DNA of 64,000 nt, from positions 28,210,848 through 28,274,847 of the forward strand of contig CM073527.1 of the NCBI GenBank assembly GCA_037074615.1. Direction: 5' to 3'. The notes under the pieces are model-generated. The model saw only the letters and a list, made by a program, of their open reading frames with translations, searched no databases and had not been told where the DNA came from. Position 1 is the stretch's first letter. Each line of letters starts with the position of its first letter. Below, in pieces: positions 31,601 through 42,801 of this stretch. This DNA is from Leucaena leucocephala. Lineage: Eukaryota > Streptophyta > Magnoliopsida > Fabales > Fabaceae. The translations under genes and the position numbers were made by a program.

Positions 31601-34216
31601 ATGAGTTGTTTCAGCTGTTGCGAAGAGGATGAACTTCACAAAGCTTCTGAGACTGGAGGACCATACGTGGTAAAAAACTCAACAGGTAATTTATCTCCTA
31701 TTGGCTTGACTTGTGTGTGTGTGTGTCTGACAGAGAGAGAGAGAGTTTAAACTCTAAATCAAATCATGCATCTTTAAGTGACATTTCATTGTCATTTGGA
31801 TTTATGTGCGTCATTGAAAGTAGATGTTATTACTAGATATCAGTACTTCATCATTTTAACTTGATTTCTATTGTGCGATCTATGACTCAATAAATTATTG
31901 TGAAAATTCTTCATGCAGGAAACGATGGAAATTATCATGCTTCTGAAACTGCAAAGCAGGGTGCTCAGACTGTTAAAGTCCAGCCCATTGAAGTTCCTGC
32001 CATATCAGCAGATGAATTAAAAGAAATTACAGATAATTTTGGGACAAATTCTCTGATTGGGGAGGGGTCCTATGGAAGAGTATATTATGGCGTTCTTAAA
32101 AATGGTCTGGCTGCAGCAATCAAGAAGTTAGATGCTAGTAAACAACCTGATGATGAGTTTTTAGCCCAGGTATCTTTGATAGTCTTGGCTTACTATATTT
32201 TTTCAGGTAATTGCGGTGGTTTAGCCATTAGTCATTTGGATTTTAAACTTTCAGGTTTCCATGGTATCAAGGCTGAAGCATGAGAATTTTGTTCAATTAC
32301 TTGGTTATTGTGTTGATGGAAGTTCCCGCGTTCTTGCTTATGAGTTTGCATCTAATGGATCTCTTCACGACATTTTACATGGTATATAATTGTCCTTTTG
32401 AGCTTTTTTAAGTTAGCATACTAATTGCTTCTTTTGAAAATTTAACATTTGTTAAGTTAGCTTTTTATATTAGAGGAAGCAGGAAGATTACTGGCCTTTT
32501 TTAATTTGATATTGGCTAACATTGGTGCCATATCTACTTGAGAGATATATTTGATGTAATATTTTACTATTACCATTTTACATTCAGGCAGAAAAGGTGT
32601 TAAAGGAGCCCAACCTGGTCCTGTCTTGTCATGGGCACAGAGAGTAAAGATTGCTGTAGGAGCTGCAAAAGGGCTTGAGTACTTGCATGAGAAGGCTGAT
32701 CCTCACATTATCCACCGAGATATCAAATCAAGCAATGTACTGATTTTTGATGATGATGTTGCTAAGATTGCAGATTTTGATTTGTCAAATCAGGCTCCTG
32801 ATATGGCTGCACGTCTTCATTCCACTCGTGTCCTTGGAACCTTTGGTTATCATGCACCAGAGTAAGAAATGGGAAAGAAAAAATATGAATTTTTCTTGTC
32901 ACTTATGGCTATAATCTTTAATTTTATGTCTACAGTCATTGTGCACCACCTACTTTTGAGCTTGATTGCTGAATAATTATTCGGACAAGAAAAGGGAAAT
33001 CTAGCGTATTGTTTGCCAGAGTTAATCAAAAAGCAGTATCAAATTCCATTATTCAAACGTGTTCATTGTTTTTGACCAAATTTGGTTGGGGTCAATTTGG
33101 ACACATAAATCATTCTTTCAAATTAAGCACCCTGAAGATTTTTCCTAGACTGTCGGTAAAAATCAGCTGCCTTATCTTGTGGATGCAGATATGCAATGAC
33201 TGGACAACTGAATGCTAAAAGTGATGTATACAGCTTTGGCGTTGTCCTTCTGGAACTTTTGACTGGAAGGAAGCCTGTTGATCATACACTACCTCGTGGA
33301 CAGCAGAGCCTGGTTACTTGGGTAAAATCATAGAATCCAAGCGCCCCCCCCCCCCCCCAAAAAAATAAATAAATAAAACTAATCACACAAAAAATGCGGC
33401 ATTAAAAGGGAAAGGAAGAGATCTTTTCATCTTTCTTATGATTTACTATTCAGACCCATTGATTTGTGTTTCAGGCTACACCAAAACTCAGTGAAGATAA
33501 AGTCAGGCAGTGTGTTGATACAAGACTAGGAGGAGATTACCCACCCAAAGCTGTTGCTAAGGTGTTTGCCATTTTTTCAGTATATTTTGATAGCTTCCTA
33601 TTTTTATGTGGTATGGCATTTTCCTTGTTGAGGTTGTGTGGACGTTATTTAAGTCTATTAAATCAGAATAGGACCTTGAAGTTATCGAAGTGCATGCCTA
33701 TGGACCGGCAAAGTATGCCAATTAGCTTACTGCAGAGGCAAGCGGCATAATCGTTGAGTTTTATTTTGGAAGTTGGTGTTATGCAAGGGACAAAATTTTG
33801 GATCTAAAACTCGGTTTTACCATTCTCTTTAATTGAAAAATAATAGTTAAATAAATGATTAGTTGAGCAAATGGAAGGCAGTGACATTCTCTTGTTAAGA
33901 TTCTAGGTTTGAGCGCAAGAGGCGTTAAATTCTAGAAATGCCTCCTGAAGCCATGAGATACACTTTTCATTTGGAGCCTCAAAGAAAGCATACAAGCCCT
34001 CAGGACATCTACAGTAGAGAGATTAACTAATGTACATAACTAATAGCCATATTGATTTATAACTATGTGATGCTTTGATCACTACAGATGGCTGCTGTTG
34101 CAGCGCTATGCGTGCAATATGAAGCTGACTTCCGACCAAACATGAGCATTGTAGTCAAAGCTCTTCAACCTTTGTTGAATGCACGACCTGGACCTGCTGG
34201 TGAAACTCCAAATTGA
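31601..34216 (+). CDS. PTI1-like receptor-like cytoplasmic kinase
   Basis: Seven exons: 31601-31685, 31919-32169, 32255-32381, 32588-32861, 33189-33321, 33475-33561 and 34088-34216, in phase, 361 residues. The N-terminus MSCFSCCEEDE has a Cys cluster suited to S-acylation at the plasma membrane. The kinase domain follows: GEGSYGRVYYG (ATP loop), AAIKKLD (catalytic Lys), HRDIKSSNVL (catalytic Asp), DFDLSNQ in place of DFG as is usual for PTI1 proteins, [20 protein letters not shown] (activation and P+1 loop), DVYSFGVVLLELLTGRKP and the C-terminal FRPNMSIVVKALQPLLNAR. It closely matches Arabidopsis At2g47060 (PTI1-4). Family members act downstream of OXI1/AGC kinases and receptor kinases in defence and ROS signalling. 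The gene is intact. Confidence 0.95.
33344..33358. repeat. Poly-C run in PTI1-like intron 5
   Basis: Fifteen C followed by an A-rich tract. It is intronic, and the length is uncertain in any assembly. Confidence 0.85.
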
Positions 34217-36008
34217 TCTCTCTGTATCTTTCTCCTTGTATCTGTGAGCATATGCACAATGTGCATGCAAAATGTAAGAGTTGGAACATGGTAATATATA
34301 CCATTGCTTACGCCGTATTCATTTTGTTCATAATCCATGAGGTTCATAGATGTTTCCTGCCGTATCGTATTCTTTTTACAGTCACTTGGTCTCACTGTTT
34401 ACTCCCATGCCCCTCTACTGAGATATTTGCCATCTCTAAATTGCTTGGGAGAAAAACGCTGCAAGATAGGGATGTGTCTACTCAGCGAAGATCATGTTAA
34501 TGGACCATTCTTTATTAGAAAGAAATTATCAAAGACGTTTCTTGCTTGATTGAAACATAATTCATTCATGTGTCTGAAATATGTTGTACATTGCTTGTAT
34601 ATCAAGTTGAGTGTGATGCCACTGCTTATCATGTCCTTCGTCCATTCCAAGGTTCGGAAAATGCAAACTTCACCGATGCCCAGTTCAATGTCAAGACTGT
34701 TTTTCATTGTGATTATTTATATATTAGTAATCATTACGATAATTAATTAATATTATTAATTTTATGTTCGGGGAGAAGTAGAAGCGTTTGCCTCATTTGC
34801 TTGCCATCCTCCTTTGCCATAATTTGGTGGACCTCACCTCAACGATGTTGCCATTGGACTGGGAGACGTCCTCAAATTCTAATTAATCTTCGATATTAAA
34901 CTGGATCAACTATATGATTGTGAAGTTCTCTTGGCGGTAGTATCTCATTCATGCATAAAACTTGAATCTAGATTTTGCTTAAGGAAATAGATGTCAAACC
35001 ACTTGAACCAAGTTAAGATAACATCTGGTTTTACAAGTAATGTTTATCACGACCATGGTTCCCTCTTGTGATTTTTTTTTTTTTAAAACAACCATTGATA
35101 TGTTTTTGGTACAAAAAAACCATTGAATTAAAGGAGCACAAAGATTTTTTAGCTAACTAATGGGCCATCGGCCCGTATACTACTGCCCCTGATAAACCTT
35201 TAGAATTAAACTAATTTAAGTTTTTCTGTAGCAAAAAAAGTTGGTGCTCTTTTTAGTACCAAATTTTTTTAAAAAAATTTAGGCTCACCTACGATCTAAG
35301 AATATAATAAAATATTTATTTTTCTTATGTGATACTAATATCAGATAGGACGAGCTGTCAATTAACTTTAGACATAAACCTAAATAACTAAGAATTAAGA
35401 TGTCTCACCAAATATCGCAATTGGACCCACAAGATGCATTCCTCTAAGTGAAAATTACGTGGTTTCCGTACAGAGTGGTATATTTTATAAAAGAATTAGA
35501 TGAGAGCTCATATTTTTATATCAAACAATCTCAAAATATAAAATAATTTAAATTTTCAATAATTCATCAAATGTATTATTTTTTAGAGATAATTACGTTT
35601 CTATTTTTAAATAAATCATATATATTCAAGCCACTGTTAAATAATAATATATTATTATATTTAAATTAAAAAATAACAATCCCCCTATAATTCATACTCA
35701 TCAACCTGGTATAATCTTTAATAATTCTTGAATGCAATACGAAAGCTATTGGGAGCCAGCAAAATTAACAACGGGGTCATCCTGTAACATAAGGCAACTG
35801 GAGAGGATGAGAGCACAAAAAGAGATCCAACTAATTTTAAGCAAAATAAAAAATTTAATGCCGAAAACTGACAAAGACAATGAATCCTAAATATAGCTAA
35901 GGATGAGTGATTACGGAGAATAAAGAGCAAGGTACCTCTCAAAATAAGGAATGAACGATAATTACGTACGGACGTACGTGCTTGTCATCCATGCAAAATG
36001 GAGCGGAC
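34217..36008. other. Intergenic region PTI1-like kinase to first pectin methylesterase
   Basis: The kinase 3'UTR occupies the left few hundred bases. The rest is AT-rich and holds one copy of a dispersed repeat (35265-35470). Short frames near 34213-34750 are UTR by position. Confidence 0.5.
35265..35470 (+). repeat. Dispersed repeat family B, copy 1
   Basis: It shares an ordered set of words with 38450-38640: TAGGCTCACCTACGAT versus TAGGTTTATCCACGAT, GATACTAATATCAGATAGGA versus GATATAAATATCGGGTAGGA, ATAAACCTAAATAACTA versus GTAAACCTAGACACCTA, and TATCGCAATTGGACCCACAA versus TGCCGCGATTGAAACCACAA. The class is unknown; a degenerate LTR or MITE fragment is possible. Confidence 0.5.
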
Positions 36009-36015
36009 TATAAGA
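36009..36015 (+). promoter_or_regulatory. TATA box of pectin methylesterase 1
   Basis: TATAAGA lies 109 bp before the ATG. The preceding DNA contains overlapping TACGTACG/ACGTACGT palindromes at about 35964-35980. Confidence 0.5.
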
Positions 36016-36117
36016 ACACAAGCACTTCATATCTCGATGCAGCATCCGTCATCCTCCCCTTGAAACAATAAATCCTGAGGGGGCTGGGGGCCAATAAAAA
36101 ATAAAACTAAAACAGAA

Positions 36118-37957
36118 ATGAGTGGGAAATTAATTGTGTCTGCGGTCTCCCTCATCCTCGTGGTGGGGGTAGCGATCGGTGCGGTCGTAGTGGTTCACAA
36201 CAAGAACAGTGACCCTCAGGTCACTGAACGTCAGAATGCGGTGAGGGCAATGTGCCAGAACACGGAGGACCAGAAGCTTTGCCACGACACTCTGGGCAAC
36301 GTGCAGAACAGCTCAGACCCAAAAGCATTCTTAACCGCCGCCGTGGAAGCCTCTGTCAACAGCCTGATCAAGGCATTGAACATGAGCGATAAGCTCAGCA
36401 TTGAACAAGGTAACAGCACCCCAGGCATCGTCAAGATGGCCACCAATGACTGCAAGGAGTTGCTCGAATTCGCCATGGATAGCCTCCAGGCCTCCAAGGA
36501 CTTCCTGGGGAACAACAGCATCCAAACCTTGAACGATCGATCCCCTGACTTCAAGAATTGGCTCGCTTCTGTTGTCTCTTACCAACTGGCTTGCATGGAT
36601 GGGTTCGACGACAACGTCGACGGTGCCAAACAGATCAAGACACAGATTCAAGAGAATGGTTTGGACGACGTGGGGAAGCTCACCGGCATAGCCCTAGATA
36701 TGATGGCTGATTTTGAAAACATCCTGGGTCAGTTTGGTTTGAAGCTGAAAGTGAACCCTGGTTCTCGTCGTCTTCTTCAGGTGGACAGCGCAGGCTATCC
36801 CACTTGGTTCTCAGCCGCTGATAGGAAGCTATTGGACGTAAAGCCGAGGGGAAGGGGAAATCATATCAAGCCCAACGTGGTGGTGGCCCAGGATGGTAGT
36901 GGCCAGTTCAAGACCATCATGGACGCCGTTAACTCTTATCCTAAGGGTTTGCAAGGAAGATACATCATCCAAGTCAAGGCTGGCACATACCGTGAGTACG
37001 TCACGATTCCCAAGACAGCCGTCAATATCCTTATGTACGGTGCCGGCACAGATAAAACCGTCGTCACCGGTAATAGAAACAACGTTGATGGTTACACCAC
37101 GAAGGACACGGCTACTTTCGGTAACTTTCTTATGTATTTGCCGAGAACATTTGCTGTTTATTATAGTATCTACAGAGACGCACGTACAGAAAGATGATAA
37201 TTAATTGATTGATTATATACATACATGCCTGCGTGCAGTAAATCTTGGGAACGGGTTCATCGCCAAGTACATGACATTTGTGAACTCCGCTGGTCCTGAA
37301 AAGCACCAAGCAGTGGCATTTAGGAACCAGGGAGATATGTCCGCTGCATTCGATTGTTCCTTTGTGGGTTACCAGGACACGTTGTACGCTCAAACCAATC
37401 GTCAATTCTACAGGAATTGTGACATCTCCGGCACCGTGGACTTCATATTTGGAGTGTCCACCGTGTTGATCCAGAGCTCTCGAATCATCGTAAGGAAGCC
37501 AATGGACAACCAATTCAACACGATGACGGCAGACGGCAGAAACATGCAGAACATGCCCACAGGGACAGTGATCCAGAACTGCGACATTGTTCCAGAGAAT
37601 GCTCTCTTCCCCGTGAGGTTTAAGATCAGATCGTACCTGGGAAGGCCGTGGAAGCAGTATGCTAGAACTGTGGTGATGGAATCCAGAATAGCTGACTTTA
37701 TTCAACCCGATGGGTGGACTCCATGGGAAGGAAGCTTTTTCCAGAAAACTTTGTACTATGCAGAGTACAACAACGAAGGACCTGGTGCTAATGTGGCCAA
37801 GAGGGTTAAGTGGCCGGGTTACAAGGGCCTCGTAAGTAAGGATGTTGCTGCTCAGTTCACCGCCGGCCAATTCCTCAAAGGTGGGCCCACTTCCCGATCT
37901 GAGGACTGGATGAAGCCCCTCCATCTTCCTTTTGACATTGGCTTCACCAAGCCTTGA
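36118..37957 (+). CDS. Pectin methylesterase with PMEI pro-region, tandem copy 1 (VANGUARD1/VGDH-like)
   Basis: Two exons, 36118-37120 and 37239-37957, 573 residues. The N-terminus MSGKLIVSAVSLILVVGVAI carries a signal-anchor (about residues 5-25). A PMEI-type inhibitor pro-region follows (CQNTEDQKLCHDTL to about residue 200, with the usual Cys pattern). The subtilase processing motif SRRLL is near residue 215 and RKLL further on. The mature pectinesterase starts near NVVVAQDGSGQFKTI and keeps the catalytic blocks GTYREYV, HQAVAFR, GYQDTLYA (Asp), DFIFG (Asp) and YLGRPW (Arg). It removes methyl esters from cell-wall homogalacturonan. MSGK plus IVSAVSLILVVGVAIG resembles Arabidopsis VGD1/VGDH, which act in pollen tube growth. 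It is first of three same-strand paralogues. The gene is intact. Confidence 0.95.
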
Positions 37958-39229
37958 CGATATATTTAGAATTACTGTCATCGTCAGTTAATTAATCAAT
38001 GCATGTCACTTGAGGTTCAGGGATATGTATAATATTGTGTAAACGTCCACAGTCAAATTATTTTTCTTTCTTTATGCTTTTATAACACATACAGTCGTTC
38101 TTCAACTTGTATAGGCTTGCCTGAATAAATAGGGAAAAAAAAAAAAACTTCTCATGATCCACAGCTAGCTATAAAATTTGATTATTAAATCATGAAAGTG
38201 ATATTTTTTTTAAGAATATTATGCTTTATAACAATAATATGTACGATGATTATTTAATATTACATTTTATCAAATTTTCAAGCAAGAAAAAACATTTTGT
38301 CAATTTTAATAAATCTATTATTATAATTACACTCGTTAATTATATACAAAAATTAATTAGTCATTCAACATAAATTTTTTAAATATTTATTTCATATTTA
38401 ATAATAATTCCATTATATTATAACTAAAACAATATGTTCTCTTTTTTTTTTGTTACAAAAATTTTTAGAAATGGGTTAGGTTTATCCACGATTTAAAGGC
38501 AGGACAAAATCTCTTTTTTTCTTAGGCGATATAAATATCGGGTAGGACAAACCTTCTATTACTTTCAGGCGTAAACCTAGACACCTAGAAGCTAGGATGC
38601 CTCCTCAAGTGCCGCGATTGAAACCACAATAAAGTGATATTTTTTAAAAATCGAATATGTTTCAGATGATCGTATATCTCACCCTTTCGTTAACTCAACA
38701 CATGTATGTTCTCCAGTACGCAAACGATTTCCCAATAACTTGGGTTTCCAAAACCAAATCACTGCTACTTGTTAACTGAATGATAAATTCAGTTTTACAA
38801 GATATATACAAATATAAATGTAGTTCTTTGTTTCGTTTTACTTTAGTTGAATTATTACCCAAACATGAAAAATATGGGTGCTTATCTATAAGAAGCAATT
38901 AAATAAAAATATGGCAAAAAGTTTTCCTTTCCTTTCTTCTCAAATGGCTGCTCTTCCAACTCGAATGAGACTACAGTCGTGACTCGTCCTAATAATCTGA
39001 CCCATTTATACTTTAATTAGTGAAAAACAAATCGATTTTAAATATTAGGCATTTCTCCACAGGAAGTGAGCCTACACCCAATAATTATAAAAATAATTAG
39101 TACATAAAAATACATATATCAATTTGATTGAAAATATGTATATTCTAAATCAAAGCTTGTACTACGGTCATTCTTTTTGGAAGAAAATTGAACGATTTTT
39201 TTACACCACTTATTGTAGAACGAATATAA
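37958..39229. other. Intergenic after pectin methylesterase 1
   Basis: 3'UTR followed by AT-rich DNA, with a copy of dispersed repeat family B at 38450-38640. No gene was recognised. Confidence 0.45.
38450..38640 (+). repeat. Dispersed repeat family B, copy 2
   Basis: It aligns by eye with 35265-35470 over about 190 bp with many substitutions (GATATAAATATCGGGTAGGA, TAAACCTAGACACCTAGAAG, GCCGCGATTGAAACCACAA). No inverted ends or target duplication can be fixed. Confidence 0.5.
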
Positions 39230-39249
39230 CCCTCCCTTTTTTAATATAT

Positions 39250-40600
39250 TTAAGTACAACAACAATAACAAGCTTTATCCTATTAAATGGGGTTGGCTAC
39301 ATGGATCATACGACGCTATTGTGCTCTATCGAAAACTAAATCTTTAGGTAAATTATTGACCAGGAGATCCTGTTTAATAACCTCTTTGAGCGTTCTCTTT
39401 AGCTTTCCTCTACTCCTTTTAACCAGTGTCCATACTATTTGATCCACCCTCTTCACCGGCGCATCCCTTGGCCTTCTTTGTACCTATCCAAATCACCTAA
39501 GACAGTTCTCTACCATTTTCTCTTCAATAGGTGCCACTCCAACTCTTTCATGTATATGTTCATTACGAATCTTATCTTTTTTTGTATGCCCACACATCCA
39601 TCTCAGCATCCTCATCTCAGCTACCCCAATTTTATGCTCTTGTCATCCTTTTAAAGCCCAGCATTCACTTCCATAAAGCATTGCTGGTCTTATAGCAGTG
39701 CGATAAAACTTTCCTTTTATTTTATCTGGTACTTTCCGATCACATATAACCCCATTAACCTTTCTCCATTTAAACCACCTGGCCTGAATTCTATGATTAA
39801 TATCCTCCAAAATTTCACCGTCATTCTATATCATTGATCCCAAATATTTGAATTTATCTATTTGTGGAATAACTTGATTTCCCAATCTGACCTCCAAGTT
39901 ACTTCTAACTTGCCTCTTATCAAAATTACAATGCATATATTCAGTATTACTTTTACTCACACGAAAACCCTTCGACTCTAAAGTACTTCTCCATAACTCA
40001 AGTTTAAAATTAATCTCTTTTATGGATTCCGTCACAAGAACTATATCGTCCTCAAAAAGTATACACTTAGGGATTTCTTCTTTAATAGGCTTAGTTAGAA
40101 CATCCACTACTAGATTAAATAAATAAGGACTCAAGGTTGATCCCTGATGTAGACCAATCCTTATAGGAAAATCCTTTGTTTCACCCCCAGAAGTTCTTAC
40201 AGTAGTTGTTACCCCCTCATACGTATCTTTTATTGCCTTGATATATACCATGCGTACACCTTTCTTTTCCAAAGCTTTTCAAAACACCTCTCTTGGCACT
40301 CGATCATATGATTTTTCTAAGTCAATGAAAACTATATGCAAATCTCTTCTTTTAGTCCGGTATCTTTCTATTAACCCCCTTAATAAATAAATCGCCTCTA
40401 TTATAGACCTATTTGGCATGAAACCACACTAATTCTCAGTAATATCATTCTCTAATCTCAACCTGTGTTTAATTACCTTTTCCCACAACTTCATAGTGTG
40501 ACTCATAAGCTTTATTTCCCTATAGTTTACACAATTTTAAATATCCCCTTTATTTTTGTAAATATAAACTAAAATACAGTTGTGACTCACAATTTTGAAT
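39250..40600 (-). mobile_element. Degenerate LINE (non-LTR retrotransposon) fragment with reverse transcriptase remnant
   Basis: On the minus strand the RT-related sequence runs SYDRVPREVF, a stop in place of Trp, KALEKKGVRMVYIKAIKD, GLHQGSTLSPYLFNLVVD, ILFEDDIVLV (normally ADD at the active site, here EDD), RVSKSNTEYMHC and FKYLGSMI. Further on come KFYRTAIRPAMLYGSECWAL and AEMRMLRWMCGHT, then WFGYVQRRP, the usual LINE C-terminal region. The ACAACAACAATAACAAGC stretch and the TGGGGTTGGCTACATGG words are the typical 3' end of this plant LINE group. The 5' part is missing and several stops are present. It is dead and sits between two tandem pectin methylesterases. Confidence 0.85.
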
Positions 40601-40851
40601 ATATTCAAGTACAATTTTAATCAAATTCGATCCGAATTATATGGAATGAAATCTCACAGATAACATATATCACAAATAGTATGTTGGAGAGAATAAGAGT
40701 TTGGTTGTACGTGAAAGGCGGCCATGAAATTAAAAGCCACACAGTTGTATTACAAGTGATCGTGGTCATATCCCTACAGCTAAAATGGTCAAAACACACC
40801 CGCCATTCCCGAATAACTGCTCTGTTTCCTTATTATAGAACGTAAACGTGC

Positions 40852-40859
40852 TATAAAAA
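40852..40859 (+). promoter_or_regulatory. TATA box of pectin methylesterase 2
   Basis: TATAAAAA lies about 140 bp before the ATG, followed by CCAAGTGCATGCATTAAC containing an RY-like CATGCA word. Confidence 0.5.
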
Positions 40860-40993
40860 CCCAAGTGCATGCATTAACAAATCGTCCTCTCTCAATCTCA
40901 TTTCCCTCCCCTGAGGAATCAAAGGTATTCTGAAAGGGAGGGAATCACACTATCTTTAATTTGAGGGTCTCTTTTCTGTAATAATAATAAAAG

Positions 40994-42801
40994 ATGAGTG
41001 GAAAAGTTCTCATCTCCGCTGTTTCTCTCATCCTCGTGGTGGGGGTAGCCATCGGCACTGTGGTAGTGGTTCACAATCAGAATGGTGACTCCGATCAACT
41101 CTCCGCCCACCAGAATGCGGTGGTGCACATGTGCCAGAACACCGAGGACCCAAAGTTTTGCCAACAAACTCTCAGCCATGTCAATGACTCTGACCCAAAG
41201 GCATTCCTAACAGCCATAGTGGAAGCAACCACCAACAGCGTCATCAAGGGCTTGAATATGAGCGACAGGCTCATTGTCGATCATGGCAATGGCGGTAAAG
41301 GCGTTAAGATGGCCCTTGATGACTGCAAGGACCTGCTCCAATTCGCCATGGATAGTCTTCAATCATCCACTGAATTGTTGCGCAATGACATGAAAACCGT
41401 GACCGGCCAAACCCCTGACTTCAGGAACTGGCTCTCCGCCGTCATCTCCTACCAACAGGCCTGCATGGATGGTTTTGACGACAACAATGACGGAGAGAAA
41501 CAGATCAAGTCACAGTTGCAAGAGCAAGCATTAGACGGCATCGGAAAGATCACCGGTATAGCCCTGGACATCGTGTCCGATCTGTCCAAGATCCTTGGAA
41601 AGTTTGGGTTGCAGTTGGATGTGAAACCTGCTTCCCGCCGCCTTATGGAGGTGGACAGCGAGGGTTATCCTACGTGGTTCTCTGCTTCTGACCGTAAGCT
41701 GTTGCAAAAGATGAATAGGGGACATCATTTGAAACCCAACGTCATGGTGGCTAAGGATGGTAGCGGAAACTTCAAGACCGTTGCAGAGGCCATTGCCTCC
41801 TATCCCAAAAATGGTGTTGGGCCAAATGGCAGATACGTGATCTTCGTCAAGGCAGGCGTATATCAAGAGTACATCATCGTTCCCAAATCTGCAGTGAATA
41901 TCCTTATGTATGGTGAGGGCGCCGGTAAAACCGTCATCACCGGAAACAAAAACTTCGTTGATGGGGTCAAGACAATGCAAACAGCTACCTTTGGTAAGTC
42001 AGCCTGCCAACCATGCATGTTTCCTATTTTTCATTTAATTTCCTAAAAAAGACATATTCATGATGATCGATTATATGTGCAGCCAATACTGCAAATGGGT
42101 TCATCGCCAAGTACATGACATTTGAGAACAGTGCTGGAGCTGAAAAGCACCAAGCAGTGGCATTGAGGAACCAGGGAGATATGTCGGCTTTCTTCGATTG
42201 CGCCATCGTTGGAAACCAAGACACCTTGTACGCTCAAACCAATCGCCAATTCTACAAGAACTGCGACATCTCTGGTACTATTGACTTCATATTTGGGGTG
42301 TCACCGACATTGATCCAGAGCTCTAGAATCATTTTAAGGAAGCCACTGGACAACCAATTCAACACAGTGACGGCAGACGGGACCCCCCAAAAGAACATGC
42401 CCACCGGAATTGTGATCCAAAACTGCGATATCGTGCCGGAGCCAGCTCTGTTCCCCGTCAGGTTCCAATTGTTGTCTTACTTGGGAAGGCCATGGAAGGC
42501 TTACTCAAAGACTGTGGTGATGGAATCCAGAATCGGCGATGTTATCCATCCCGATGGATGGATTCCTTGGGAGGGAAGCATGTACCTCGACACCTTGTAC
42601 TATGCTGAGTACAACAACGAAGGACCCGGTGCTAGTGTTCAGGGAAGAGTCAGGTGGCCAGGTTACAAGGGCCTCATCAGCAAGGACGAAGCTCTCCAAT
42701 TCACAGCCGGCCAATTCCTCAGAGGTGGACCCACCTCCGATTCTGCGGTTTGGCTCAAGGCTCTTCGTGTTCCTTATGACATTGGCTTCACCAAGCTGTG
42801 A
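40994..42801 (+). CDS. Pectin methylesterase with PMEI pro-region, tandem copy 2
   Basis: Two exons, 40994-41993 and 42083-42801, 572 residues. The architecture is as in copy 1: signal-anchor ISAVSLILVVGVAIG, PMEI pro-region with CQNTEDPKFCQQTL and YQQACMDGFDD, processing motifs SRRLM and RKLLQ, then the pectinesterase domain (NVMVAKDGSGNFKTV, GVYQEYI, HQAVALR, GNQDTLYAQTNRQFYKNCDI, DFIFG, YLGRPWKAYS). All catalytic residues are present. The intron position is identical to copy 1 and the second exon has the same length (719 nt). The proteins are close, so this is a fairly recent tandem duplicate. The gene is intact. Confidence 0.95.

Noticed and set aside
37130..37981. 283-codon open frame antisense to pectin methylesterase 1
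   Set aside because: Shadow of the conserved pectinesterase exon. The plus strand explains the sequence fully. The same applies to the antisense frames over copies 2 and 3.
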